The notes beneath the pieces are model-generated. The model did no database searches and had not been told where the DNA came from. It was given only the letters and a program-made list of their open reading frames with translations. From Candidatus Woesearchaeota archaeon (GTDB lineage Archaea; Nanobdellota; Nanobdellia; Woesearchaeales; GW2011-AR15): 59,118 nt of DNA. The DNA is taken from the NCBI GenBank assembly GCA_016928835.1, contig JAFGJW010000017.1, positions 1 through 59,118 of the forward strand. The letters are read 5' to 3'. Positions 50,874 through 57,929 of this stretch are shown piece by piece. Made by a program: the position numbers and the translations under genes. Position 1 is the stretch's first letter. Every line of letters starts with the position of its first letter.

Positions 50874-51176
50874 ATGATAGAGCTCGGGGGCAACATAGAA
50901 CTTGTCGGTTTTAGTGAACTGGAGCCTGCTTCTATGATAGTTTTAAAGAAAATTATTGGTAATTATGCCCGGCGATATACGGAGCTTTCGAGTGAATATG
51001 AAAAACTTTCTCTAACTTTAAAACCAGTTCATCAGATAGAAGGCTCACAGAAATATGAGATCCATGCAAAGGTATTAAAAGCAGGAAAACCAGTTACTAG
51101 TGAGATTACAGATAAAAACTTGTATTATGCGATTGATTCAGTTCTTAAAAAAATAGAGAAAATGCTTTCCAAATGA
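50874..51176 (+). CDS. Conserved-looking 100-residue protein
   Basis: It begins MIELGGNIELVGFSELEP and continues with a helix (MIVLKKIIGNYARRYTE) and a beta-rich middle (LSLTLKPVHQ). The strand-helix-strand pattern resembles small ribosome-associated proteins such as HPF, and the gene lies beside ribosomal protein genes, but this is weak. SD GGTG precedes ATG 50874. It ends 1 bp from the convergent L31e gene. Confidence 0.65.
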   Translation: MIELGGNIELVGFSELEPASMIVLKKIIGNYARRYTELSSEYEKLSLTLKPVHQIEGSQKYEIHAKVLKAGKPVTSEITDKNLYYAIDSVLKKIEKMLSK

Positions 51177-51788
51177 CTATTTCTTCCTTGACTTATTTTT
51201 AGGTTTGGTAGTTTCCTTTGTATTGCTTTTCTTTTTAGAAGTGCTCTGTTTTTTCACCGTTTTCTTCTTAGTTGGCTTCTTAGATGGTTTTTTGCTGACC
51301 TTTTTTACTGCCTTCTTAGTCTTTGTTGCTTTCTTTTTCTCCTTATCTACTGTTTTTTTCCCGGCTTTCATTTTCTGTGTTGGTTCTTTTTCTTCTTTCT
51401 TCTCATCCTTGACTTCCAATGCACTCTCCAAATCACTTACTTCCTTTTCTTCTTTCTCTTTTGTTATTTCTTTTTTCTCCTTCTTCTCTTTTACTTTTTC
51501 CATGTCCTCTTTTGTTAATTCCTCATACTTGTAACCAAATAATTCTGCTTTGACCAAACCATCTTCTTCCTTGACTAAAGTAACTTTTACGTGGTGGGGC
51601 GGTCTCTTAATACCCTTCTCCCATAATTTTTGATTGAGATGCTTGCCTATTTTGATATTATCAGACTTCATGTGGCGTTCAATAAATTGTCTTAGAGCTC
51701 TGACAGCTTTATTTGTTCTCTTGTATATAGGGGCTTTTATAAATTCCTTCCTTAGTGGTATATTATAAACCCTTTCTAGTTTTGCCAT
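51177..51788 (-). CDS. rpl31e: Ribosomal protein L31e with long Lys/Glu C-terminal extension
   Basis: Residues 1-95 are a complete L31e (MAKLERVYNIPLRKEFI, then a middle with HLNQKLWEKGIKRPPHHV). L31e is a large-subunit protein at the exit tunnel. A further 108 residues are almost only Lys, Glu, Thr and Ser (KK, KKATKTKKAVKKVSKKPS), which normal L31e lacks. The SD GAGGTGA lies in the stem of a perfect hairpin directly upstream. The gene is last in the S19e-L39e cluster and preceded by a 35-codon ORF ending 1 nt before its ATG. Confidence 0.95.
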   Translation of the reverse strand: MAKLERVYNIPLRKEFIKAPIYKRTNKAVRALRQFIERHMKSDNIKIGKHLNQKLWEKGIKRPPHHVKVTLVKEEDGLVKAELFGYKYEELTKEDMEKVKEKKEKKEITKEKEEKEVSDLESALEVKDEKKEEKEPTQKMKAGKKTVDKEKKKATKTKKAVKKVSKKPSKKPTKKKTVKKQSTSKKKSNTKETTKPKNKSRKK

Positions 51789-51789
51789 G

Positions 51790-51897
51790 CTAAAGAATCA
51801 CCTCTGTGATTCCACAAAAATCTTTTGATTTTTGGGACCAAAAAAGCTTCGCTTTTTGAGGTTTCTGCATACAAATAATTTCTTTAATATTCTTCAT
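51790..51897 (-). CDS. 35-residue ORF between L39e and L31e
   Basis: On the minus strand ATG 51897 opens a frame of 35 codons. It starts 6 nt after the L39e stop and ends with a TAG 1 nt before the L31e ATG. The product starts MKNIKEIICM and ends in GITEVIL. All three perfect hairpins of this interval lie within the ORF, so translating it would open them and expose the L31e SD. It may be a coupling leader ORF and not a functional protein. Confidence 0.45.
   Translation of the reverse strand: MKNIKEIICMQKPQKAKLFWSQKSKDFCGITEVIL
51795..51857 (-). promoter_or_regulatory. Three tandem perfect hairpins upstream of L31e
   Basis: GAATCAC-CTCT-GTGATTC (51795-51812), CAAAAATC-TTTT-GATTTTTG (51815-51834) and AAAAAGC-TTC-GCTTTTT (51841-51857), all with perfect arms. 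In the mRNA (minus) sense, the last hairpin before the gene contains GAGGTGA, the L31e SD, in its loop and 3' arm, 6 nt before the ATG. This is a plausible translational control element (autoregulation, thermosensor or coupling). Confidence 0.6.
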
Positions 51898-51903
51898 TGT
51901 TTT

Positions 51904-52077
51904 TTATGCCCTAGTTTTTCTTCTTCTCCAGTGCCGTTTGACATGCGTTTTTCTTCCTGGATGGATTTTTCTGTTCTTTCCAAATATTTTTAGGACAGTC
52001 CAAAAAGGTGCCCAGCGTGTCTGTTTGGCATGTTTTGCCAGACGCTTTTTTTTTGAAGGATGTTTATATCTTGCCAT
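51904..52077 (-). CDS. rpl39e: Ribosomal protein L39e
   Basis: A 57-residue basic protein, MARYKHPSKKKRLAKHAKQ then WAPFW and a C-terminal HWRRRKTRA, the unmistakable L39e pattern at the exit tunnel of the large subunit. Start ATG 52077 is 3 nt after the S19e stop. Typical length. Confidence 0.95.
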   Translation of the reverse strand: MARYKHPSKKKRLAKHAKQTRWAPFWTVLKIFGKNRKIHPGRKTHVKRHWRRRKTRA

Positions 52078-52079
52078 TT

Positions 52080-52784
52080 TTATTTCTTGGTTGATTTAGT
52101 GCTTTTCTTCTTTTCTTTTATTTTCTCTTCTTTTTTTGTACCTTCCTTTTTCTCCTTCTTTACTTCTTCTTTTTTTGGTTTTTCTTCTTTAGGCTTATGT
52201 TCCGGCTGTTCTTCTGTTTTCTTCTCTTCCTCTTTGTCTGTTTTTTTCTTTTTTACTTCTACTTTCTTTTCTTCTTGCTCAACTTGACTCTTTGCTTCTG
52301 CTTTGTGTTTAACAGGTGTTTTATCTTTTTCTTCTTTTTGTTTTTGTAGATTTAGAGGAGCTTTATACAGACTACTTGCCACCTTATCTAAAAATGATTT
52401 GCCCTGCGCTGTGATGACTCTTCCTTTATGAACTCCCTTTTGTTCCTGCTTAACAAAACCAACAAGCTCAAGTTTTTGCATTATCTTTCTAATAATATTG
52501 CCAGAGCCCTTATATGTCCTATCAGGAGCCATACCTCTATTTCGCCTGCCACCATATTTGGTTCTTAATTTAGAAACACCAACAGGACCTAATTTGTATA
52601 TATTTCTTAGAACAGCAGCAGATCTTACATACCACCAATCCTCTCTGGCAGGCGGCCTTTCATTGTGCCTTCCTGTTTTTACATAAGCTGCCCACACAGG
52701 TGGGGCCATTTCAGGCATTTTTTTCAATTCTTTTGCAGCTTCTTCTATCAGACTCGTAGGGTCAACATCAAGTACACTAGCCAT
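52080..52784 (-). CDS. rps19e: Ribosomal protein S19e with Lys/Glu C-terminal extension
   Basis: Residues 1-142 are a full S19e: VLDVDPTSLIEEAAKELK, PARPPAREDWWY-like segment (RPPAREDWWYVRSAAVLR), SKLRTKYGGRRNRG and a C-terminal winged-helix-like part. About 90 extra residues consist of Lys/Glu/Pro repeats (KPKEEKPKKEEVKKEKKEG), absent from normal S19e and like the tail on L31e. First gene of the cluster, with SD GAGGTTA and its own promoter. Confidence 0.95.
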   Translation of the reverse strand: MASVLDVDPTSLIEEAAKELKKMPEMAPPVWAAYVKTGRHNERPPAREDWWYVRSAAVLRNIYKLGPVGVSKLRTKYGGRRNRGMAPDRTYKGSGNIIRKIMQKLELVGFVKQEQKGVHKGRVITAQGKSFLDKVASSLYKAPLNLQKQKEEKDKTPVKHKAEAKSQVEQEEKKVEVKKKKTDKEEEKKTEEQPEHKPKEEKPKKEEVKKEKKEGTKKEEKIKEKKKSTKSTKK

Positions 52785-52847
52785 TTTTTAACCTCAATTA
52801 ATCTCTCCAAGAACCTCTAAAACCCATATTGTCAGGAAAGTTAAACT

Positions 52848-52858
52848 GTTTATAAAGG
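52848..52858 (-). promoter_or_regulatory. TATA box of the S19e-L39e-L31e cluster
   Basis: On the minus strand CCTTTATAAAC, predicting a start near 52826 and a leader of about 40 nt with GAGGTTA before ATG 52784. Confidence 0.6.
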
Positions 52859-52878
52859 TTTCTTTTTTAAAAACGCAA

Positions 52879-52891
52879 GGCTTAAAAATAG
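52879..52891 (+). promoter_or_regulatory. TATA box for the 52934 gene
   Basis: GGCTTAAAAATAG, predicting a start near 52910. GGGGTGAGG at 52920-52928 is a strong SD for ATG 52934. Confidence 0.6.
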
Positions 52892-52933
52892 TGGGAACAA
52901 TTCCAGAAGAAAATATTACGGGGTGAGGAAATA

Positions 52934-53296
52934 ATGACAGCATATTGTCCGCCAATGCAAAATCCGCCATACGATTTACAGAGATTTGTTGAATTAGGAA
53001 GAGAGGTTTTTCGTAGGTTATTTGGGTCTATCTCCACATATCTCTCAATAGATAAGGCTGCCACTAACTATGTTTGGGGCAATGCAAGTCTTGTTACTAC
53101 TTTGGATGATTTGACAAATTCCGCATTTATAGATAGAAATGCTGAGGTAAATGAACTGGCTTCATTGAATTATCTCCCCTGCCCTCCTGAACTTGATTCT
53201 AATTATTTTTTAATGGGAAAGAGACAAGGTCCAAAAAAAAAACCAAAGATTAGAAAGACAAGAGATGGGAGAAAAACAAGAGGAGGCAGGTATTAA
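52934..53296 (+). CDS. 120-residue protein with basic C-terminal tail
   Basis: The first 93 residues form a helical domain (RFVELGREVFRRLF) with Cys-Pro near both ends (YCPPM and PCPPEL). The last 27 are strongly basic (KKKPKIRKTRDGRKTRGG), suggesting RNA or DNA binding. The very strong SD suggests good expression. There is no signal or membrane segment. It lies opposite ribosomal protein genes. I do not recognise the family. Confidence 0.65.
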   Translation: MTAYCPPMQNPPYDLQRFVELGREVFRRLFGSISTYLSIDKAATNYVWGNASLVTTLDDLTNSAFIDRNAEVNELASLNYLPCPPELDSNYFLMGKRQGPKKKPKIRKTRDGRKTRGGRY

Positions 53297-53326
53297 TATA
53301 ACCTTATTCTTCCGATCACCAAAAAC

Positions 53327-53336
53327 TATATATATC
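53327..53336 (+). promoter_or_regulatory. TATA box for the MTAP gene
   Basis: CTATATATAT, predicting a start near 53356, about 20 nt before ATG 53377. Confidence 0.55.
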
Positions 53337-53376
53337 ACTTATTCAAATAAATAATGTAGTGGGTGGTTTACAGAGG

Positions 53377-54156
53377 ATGGCAATTGGGATTATTGGGGGT
53401 ACAGGGGTTTATGATCCTAAATTGATGACTAATGTTGTAAAGAAAAAGATACACACACCATACGGGGCAACTTCTGATTTAGTAACTATCGGGAAATTTA
53501 AAGGCAAGAAGGTAGTCTTTATACCAAGACATGGAAGCAATCACGAGTACCCCCCCCATCAAGTAAACTACAGAGCAAACATCTGGGCTATGCAGAAACT
53601 AGGTGTAACAAGAATATTGGCTCCAGGCGCAGTTGGCTCATTGAAAAAGGAAATAAAACCAGGGGATTTTGTTTTTTCTGATCAATTTATCGATAGAACC
53701 TATGGGAGAGGGCACACATTTTATGAGCAGGGCCAAATATGTCATATAAGTGTTGCAGAGCCATTTTGCCCGGAATTGAGACAATTACTGGTATCAGCAG
53801 CTAGCAGACTTAAGGTTAGCTTCCATGAAAAAGGTATATGTATCGTAATCAATGGACCAAGATTCTCAACAAAAGCAGAATCTCATCTCTACAGAAGCTG
53901 GGATGCTGATATTATAAATATGACAATGTGCCCAGAGGTTGTACTCGCACGGGAAGCAGAGATCTGCTATGCAAATATTGCAATGGTAACCGACTATGAC
54001 TGCTGGTATGAGCACCACGTTACTTCAGATGAAGTTGTGGAAACCATGAAACAGAATATTGAAAAGGTAAAAAGGTTGCTTACTGAGATAATTCCCTTGA
54101 TAAGCGAGGAAAGAAAATGCGCCTGCAAAGACGCATTACAAGGCGCTCTTCTTTAG
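53377..54156 (+). CDS. mtnP: 5'-Methylthioadenosine phosphorylase
   Basis: A 259-residue enzyme that cleaves methylthioadenosine with phosphate to adenine and methylthioribose-1-phosphate, a purine and methionine salvage step. Motifs are GIIGGTGVYDP, PRHGSNHEYPPHQVNYRAN, APGAVGSLK, NGPRFSTKAES and NMTMCPEVVLAREAEICYA. ATG 53377 begins MAIGIIGGTG, as in the family; a GTG six codons upstream exists. A run of eight C at 53550-53557 lies in the YPPHQ codons. It overlaps the convergent 54153 gene by 4 bp. Some archaeal members also accept inosine or guanosine. Confidence 0.92.
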   Translation: MAIGIIGGTGVYDPKLMTNVVKKKIHTPYGATSDLVTIGKFKGKKVVFIPRHGSNHEYPPHQVNYRANIWAMQKLGVTRILAPGAVGSLKKEIKPGDFVFSDQFIDRTYGRGHTFYEQGQICHISVAEPFCPELRQLLVSAASRLKVSFHEKGICIVINGPRFSTKAESHLYRSWDADIINMTMCPEVVLAREAEICYANIAMVTDYDCWYEHHVTSDEVVETMKQNIEKVKRLLTEIIPLISEERKCACKDALQGALL

Positions 54157-54410
54157 TCTTCTAAATACTTATCCTTTACTTCAATATAGAATGTTGCCAA
54201 TAGCACTACCAAAACCATCAGTATTAGAGTAATGCTAAAAAGCAGGCCTGTGGTAATTACCTTGTAGCTGTTGTCATCCAATGCTACAACTGAGGTAATT
54301 TTGGTAGACAAAAAATATCCAAACACAACCAGCATAACCATAATTGCACCGATAAGCCATTTGTGGCTTGTATGTGTCTTAATAATGTAATGCTTTTTAT
54401 GATGTGTCAT
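54153..54410 (-). CDS. Small two-helix membrane protein
   Basis: An 85-residue protein with a His-rich N-terminus (MTHHKKHYIIKTHTSH) and two membrane helices (about 19-37 and 54-76). AAGAGGTGAGAGC gives a strong SD before ATG 54410. Function is unknown. Confidence 0.6.
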   Translation of the reverse strand: MTHHKKHYIIKTHTSHKWLIGAIMVMLVVFGYFLSTKITSVVALDDNSYKVITTGLLFSITLILMVLVVLLATFYIEVKDKYLED

Positions 54411-54445
54411 GCTCTCACCTCTTATCCAAAGTGAATCAATTCGGT

Positions 54446-54456
54446 ATTTAAATTTT
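54446..54456 (-). promoter_or_regulatory. TATA box for the 54153 gene
   Basis: On the minus strand AAAATTTAAAT, centred about 26 nt before a predicted start near 54425. Confidence 0.5.
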
Positions 54457-54566
54457 TCCTAAATTCAATTATACACTTATCATATAAGTTTATTGTAGCA
54501 ACAGGATTATAAATTTTATCCAATGTTTTAAATATTAACATTTTTTCATCAATAAGTTACACTAAA

Positions 54567-54577
54567 AATTTAAATAA
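54567..54577 (+). promoter_or_regulatory. TATA box and leader of the 54684 gene
   Basis: AATTTAAATAA, predicting a start near 54596. The 85-nt leader opens with TGTATACTAA (54599-54608) and contains a 16-codon ORF at 54613-54663 before the SD GGGGTGGG. Confidence 0.55.
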
Positions 54578-54683
54578 TTGCCCATTTTTAGATTTTCGTG
54601 TATACTAATGAAATGAATTTGGACCTCTTGATCCTTAGTTGGTTGAGTCATTCTTTTCATTAGGCATAAAAGGGGTGGGATCT

Positions 54684-55286
54684 ATGAAGAGAGCTACGGT
54701 ATTCCTAATGTTATTGGTGGTGGTTAAGCTTGCGTGTTCTGAAATTGTTGTAACAGAAATCATGTACGATGTCTCTGGCTCAGAATCTGGAAGAGAGTGG
54801 ATTGAGCTCTATAATTCTGCAAACACTGAAAAGGATATTACAGGCTGGAAGTTAAATGAAAGCAACAAACTACATACATTGTCTTCCTCGTCTTATATCC
54901 TTTCCAGCAAGTCCTATGCAATTATTACATATAATAAAGCAAAATTTCTGATAGACTACCCATACTTTAAAGGCAACATATTTGAAACTTCAGGTTATAT
55001 GCAGCTGAGCAATGGTGGTGAAAAAATAATTATTGAAAATAGCCAAAGGCAGATAATGGACTCTGTTGAATATGCTGATCTTGCAGATGAAGACCATTCA
55101 ATTGAGCTGAAGTGCTGGAATTTGAACAATAGTTATATGGAGCACTGGGCTATGAGTACGGAGAAAGGCACGCCTGGTTATGGATCAATTGATTGCGAAA
55201 ATGATGGCATTCCTGAATTCAATACTTTTGGAATAAGTATGGTAATATTGGGAATAGTTGTTGCTGTTAAGAAAAGGCTATCTTAA
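54684..55286 (+). CDS. Secreted lamin-tail-domain protein
   Basis: A 200-residue protein from ATG 54684 (MKRATVFLMLLVVV), preceded by the SD GGGGTGGG; an in-frame GTG-type start at 54639 lies upstream. A signal peptide (about 3-19) is followed by a lamin-tail (LTD) beta-sandwich with IVVTEIMYD, EWIELYN and DITGWKL, then a C-terminal helix (about 180-197) ending KKRLS as an anchor. LTD domains occur in many secreted bacterial and archaeal proteins; the ligand is unknown. It overlaps the convergent 55278 gene by 9 bp. Confidence 0.8.
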   Translation: MKRATVFLMLLVVVKLACSEIVVTEIMYDVSGSESGREWIELYNSANTEKDITGWKLNESNKLHTLSSSSYILSSKSYAIITYNKAKFLIDYPYFKGNIFETSGYMQLSNGGEKIIIENSQRQIMDSVEYADLADEDHSIELKCWNLNNSYMEHWAMSTEKGTPGYGSIDCENDGIPEFNTFGISMVILGIVVAVKKRLS

Positions 55287-55535
55287 AGCTGAGTCTTCAA
55301 GAGGTTCTTTCAAGCTCACATAATATCTCTTTGGTCCAGGCTTGAGGTTTTCCTGCTCAACATCTTTTATGAGCTTTTGAATCTCTGCTCGATCCCAGTG
55401 GGAGAGCTCTTCTATAATCTTGTCAGAGGAATACTTTTGAATATTAATATAATATCTTACTAGTTTTAATTTTTCAAGTGTAGTCACATCAGCTTTCTCT
55501 TTTATACTTTGCATCTTTTCTTTAATATCATCCAT
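55278..55535 (-). CDS. Small helical protein of unknown function
   Basis: An 85-residue protein from ATG 55535 (MDDIKEKMQS), preceded by AAGGTGAGG. It has a charged N-terminal helix, then a helix pair with SSDKIIEELSHWDRAEIQKLI of winged-helix or UBA-like character, and a short Pro-rich tail. No family is recognised. It shares a divergent promoter with Taw3. Confidence 0.55.
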   Translation of the reverse strand: MDDIKEKMQSIKEKADVTTLEKLKLVRYYINIQKYSSDKIIEELSHWDRAEIQKLIKDVEQENLKPGPKRYYVSLKEPLEDSALR

Positions 55536-55564
55536 AACCCTCACCTTCTCTTACAAATATGCTT

Positions 55565-55579
55565 AAGTTTTAAAAACTT
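55565..55579. promoter_or_regulatory. Palindromic TATA region shared by two divergent genes
   Basis: AAGTTTT-A-AAAACTT is a perfect inverted repeat around one base. Read either way it gives a TATA-like box about 26 nt from a plausible start: near 55546 for the 55278 gene and near 55598 for Taw3. Confidence 0.5.
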
Positions 55580-55631
55580 TGCTAAACTCCATTATAATAA
55601 GTGAATGAAAATAATAAAATCTGGAGCCAAC

Positions 55632-56225
55632 ATGTGGTTTGATAAGCAAAAAGCTGAGACAATAAAAAAGATGTTGTCAGATGACAGATCAAAAAAAGGA
55701 AGTGTTGATGAAGACATAAAATATTTGGTAGATTCTTTCAACAGCCATGACAATTTCTATACAACAAGTTCATGCTCAGGAAGAATAATGTTGCTCAAGA
55801 AGCAGGGGGAGAGCAAGAAATGTGAATGCGAGTGGCTTTTTTGTACGCACAGCCCAATACAATACAAAGATATCTCAAAATTGCTGGATACTCTTCCGAG
55901 CGAGACAATATATTTTAGGATGGAATCTCCAATTATTCATCTCTGTGCCCGTGACCTCAGCTCAGCCGAATATCTTCTTAAGAGCGCTAATAATGCCGGG
56001 CTAAGAAGATGTGCTGTTATTGCACTGGGAAAAAGAATAATTATTGAAATCTCACCTTTGGACAGGATAGATGTGCCTGTTGCTGAAAATTCTAGATTAT
56101 TGGTGGATAAAGTGTATATTGACTATCTTATTGATAGAGCCAATAGGCTGCTCATAAAAACAAGAAAAAAGATGAAAAGATTATACAAGGAATTATTTTC
56201 TGACCAGCACTGCGACCAACACTAA
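55632..56225 (+). CDS. taw3: tRNA wybutosine-synthesis methyltransferase Taw3 (TYW3)
   Basis: A 197-residue protein from ATG 55632 (MWFDKQKAETIKKML). Family motifs are DDRSKKGSVDEDI, YTTSSCSGRIML, WLFCTHSP and LRRCAVIALGKR. It methylates the tricyclic wyosine intermediate at position 37 of tRNA-Phe using S-adenosylmethionine. GGAG precedes ATG 55632 and the family usually starts here; ATG 55605 would add nine residues and would be almost leaderless. The last 33 bp overlap the convergent S-layer-like gene. No other wyosine genes are nearby. Confidence 0.9.
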   Translation: MWFDKQKAETIKKMLSDDRSKKGSVDEDIKYLVDSFNSHDNFYTTSSCSGRIMLLKKQGESKKCECEWLFCTHSPIQYKDISKLLDTLPSETIYFRMESPIIHLCARDLSSAEYLLKSANNAGLRRCAVIALGKRIIIEISPLDRIDVPVAENSRLLVDKVYIDYLIDRANRLLIKTRKKMKRLYKELFSDQHCDQH

Positions 56226-57803
56226 TATAAGCATCAGCACAATGACTATCGCCACTATTAAAAGCAATATATACTCTTTCGACTCCATAAACCCTTGTTT
56301 TTGTATTGGCTGTCCATAGTATACTCCTGAACCAGGGGGATAATCTATAACTTTCAGTGTTGTTGTTACATAAGGCAGTGTTGTTGTAGTCTGGCACTCT
56401 TCCACACTTATTTTAAGTGAAACCCTGTCTGTTTCCTCATCATTGTCATAATAAGCAATAATATCAAAATAATAGGTCCCTGGCTCAGTATCCCAAGGAA
56501 GTGATACTTCAAAGTATTCAGTAGTTGAGTCCCCTTCATCCAGCTCAATTCTAGGGATGCTATCCAGAATGCCCAATCTCTCATTCTCAATATCTAATGT
56601 TACCTGGTCTTCATCTCTCTGTCCAGTATTTTCAATTGTGACTGTGACTCTAAAATCTCTTTCATCGCATTCCAGGGTGTTTGGTCTGGCAGAGTACTCC
56701 TCAATAAGAATCTCATGCCTCTCTCTTTCCACAGTCATATCAATTTCCCAATACTCACCATGTCTTGCGCCATTTTCATCATCACCAGTTAATTGGACAT
56801 ACATTGTAAATGTCCTATCATCAGCATCCTTATCTACTGAAAAAGACACGCTATCTTCATCATCATCTTCTGCATCAAGGTCTGAGAAATCAAGATCCTC
56901 ATCAACATCCCAGTCATCCTCATCAATTTCTATTGTTGCCTCAATATCATAAATCTCACAATTGGTCCCATCTGTGCTGCATTTTCCAGAATCATCAAAC
57001 CTATTCTCTACAATAGCCCTTATCTCAATATCATCTCCAGGGGACAATTCATCTACTTCATCTCCATCATCGACTCTGTCCTCATCACCATTGACAACAA
57101 CATAGAATTTCTGGAACTCAAGTTTGTTCTCTGCTTCCATAATGAGGTCAGCAGAAGTGCTAAAACCACCATTTGCATTAACAATAATATTTCCAATTTT
57201 ATAGGCAACCTTTTTCCCATCAATATCAACAGCATCAAAATCCAACGGCACATATCCTGTGACAGTCACAGTAGCCTGCTGTCCAGAGGCCAGAGACGAA
57301 GGCACATTTGCAAAAGCTATGCTGTATTTTGAATTGGCGTCAGAGCTGATTGAAATACCTGTAATAGTCTCTGAGCGAGTATTAGTGACTACAAAAGTTG
57401 AACTTATTGTTAGACCTCTATCCTGATTTTCATCGCCAAGTTTGGCGCTGGTTACAGAAATGCCCCCTAATGCCTGAACAATAACTGTAAAAGTGTCATC
57501 TCCGCCTTGATTACTATAATTATAGATTGTTATAGTAAAGGGATATTGTCCTGCATCTCCAGCTGCAGAGATAAAATGGAAAATATCTCCAGTTATTGCC
57601 TGGTCGTATCCAGAGCCATTTACCCAATAGCTTAAATTGTAATTCTCTTTTGCTTCAGCGAGCACTGCATAATCTGTCAAGTTAAAAAGAAGGTCCTCTC
57701 CCTCATTAATTGTAAATGATGCCGGGAGATCAATATCTGGATCTATAGCTGATACACCTGCAATCAAAAGCAAAGACAGCAAAATTATTAATACTTTTTT
57801 CAT
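56193..57803 (-). CDS. Asp-rich S-layer-like surface protein with C-terminal anchor
   Basis: A 536-residue protein. Signal peptide at residues 1-19 (ending VSA), then beta-sandwich domains including NEW3/CARDB-like repeats (about 115-215 and 375-465) and a very acidic region (about 235-330) with runs such as DLDAEDDDEDS that could bind Ca2+. A Thr-rich stretch (TTTTLPYVTTT) follows, then one membrane helix (about 512-534). The layout matches proteins annotated as putative S-layer proteins in DPANN genomes. A strong purine-rich SD precedes ATG 57803. Confidence 0.8.
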   Translation of the reverse strand: MKKVLIILLSLLLIAGVSAIDPDIDLPASFTINEGEDLLFNLTDYAVLAEAKENYNLSYWVNGSGYDQAITGDIFHFISAAGDAGQYPFTITIYNYSNQGGDDTFTVIVQALGGISVTSAKLGDENQDRGLTISSTFVVTNTRSETITGISISSDANSKYSIAFANVPSSLASGQQATVTVTGYVPLDFDAVDIDGKKVAYKIGNIIVNANGGFSTSADLIMEAENKLEFQKFYVVVNGDEDRVDDGDEVDELSPGDDIEIRAIVENRFDDSGKCSTDGTNCEIYDIEATIEIDEDDWDVDEDLDFSDLDAEDDDEDSVSFSVDKDADDRTFTMYVQLTGDDENGARHGEYWEIDMTVERERHEILIEEYSARPNTLECDERDFRVTVTIENTGQRDEDQVTLDIENERLGILDSIPRIELDEGDSTTEYFEVSLPWDTEPGTYYFDIIAYYDNDEETDRVSLKISVEECQTTTTLPYVTTTLKVIDYPPGSGVYYGQPIQKQGFMESKEYILLLIVAIVIVLMLILVLVAVLVRK

Positions 57804-57843
57804 TTTTATTACCCCCTCCCCTTTTTAGTGATACAATTATGTT

Positions 57844-57876
57844 ATTACTCCCGAGTAATCTTGTAAATATTTAAGC
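57844..57876 (-). promoter_or_regulatory. TATA box and 16-bp palindrome of the S-layer-like gene
   Basis: On the minus strand GCTTAAATATTT (57864-57876) predicts a start near 57844. ATTACTC-CC-GAGTAAT at 57844-57859 is a perfect inverted repeat covering that start. It could be an operator or, in RNA, a 5' hairpin. The SD GGGGAGGGGG lies at 57812-57821. Confidence 0.5.
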
Positions 57877-57929
57877 ATTATTGTTCTGCAGTATATAATT
57901 TACTTTTGGTCCGAAAAATATTTATTCTT

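Noticed and set aside
55822-56004. Second frame inside Taw3
   Set aside because: The Taw3 motifs are in the other frame; this one is a shadow.
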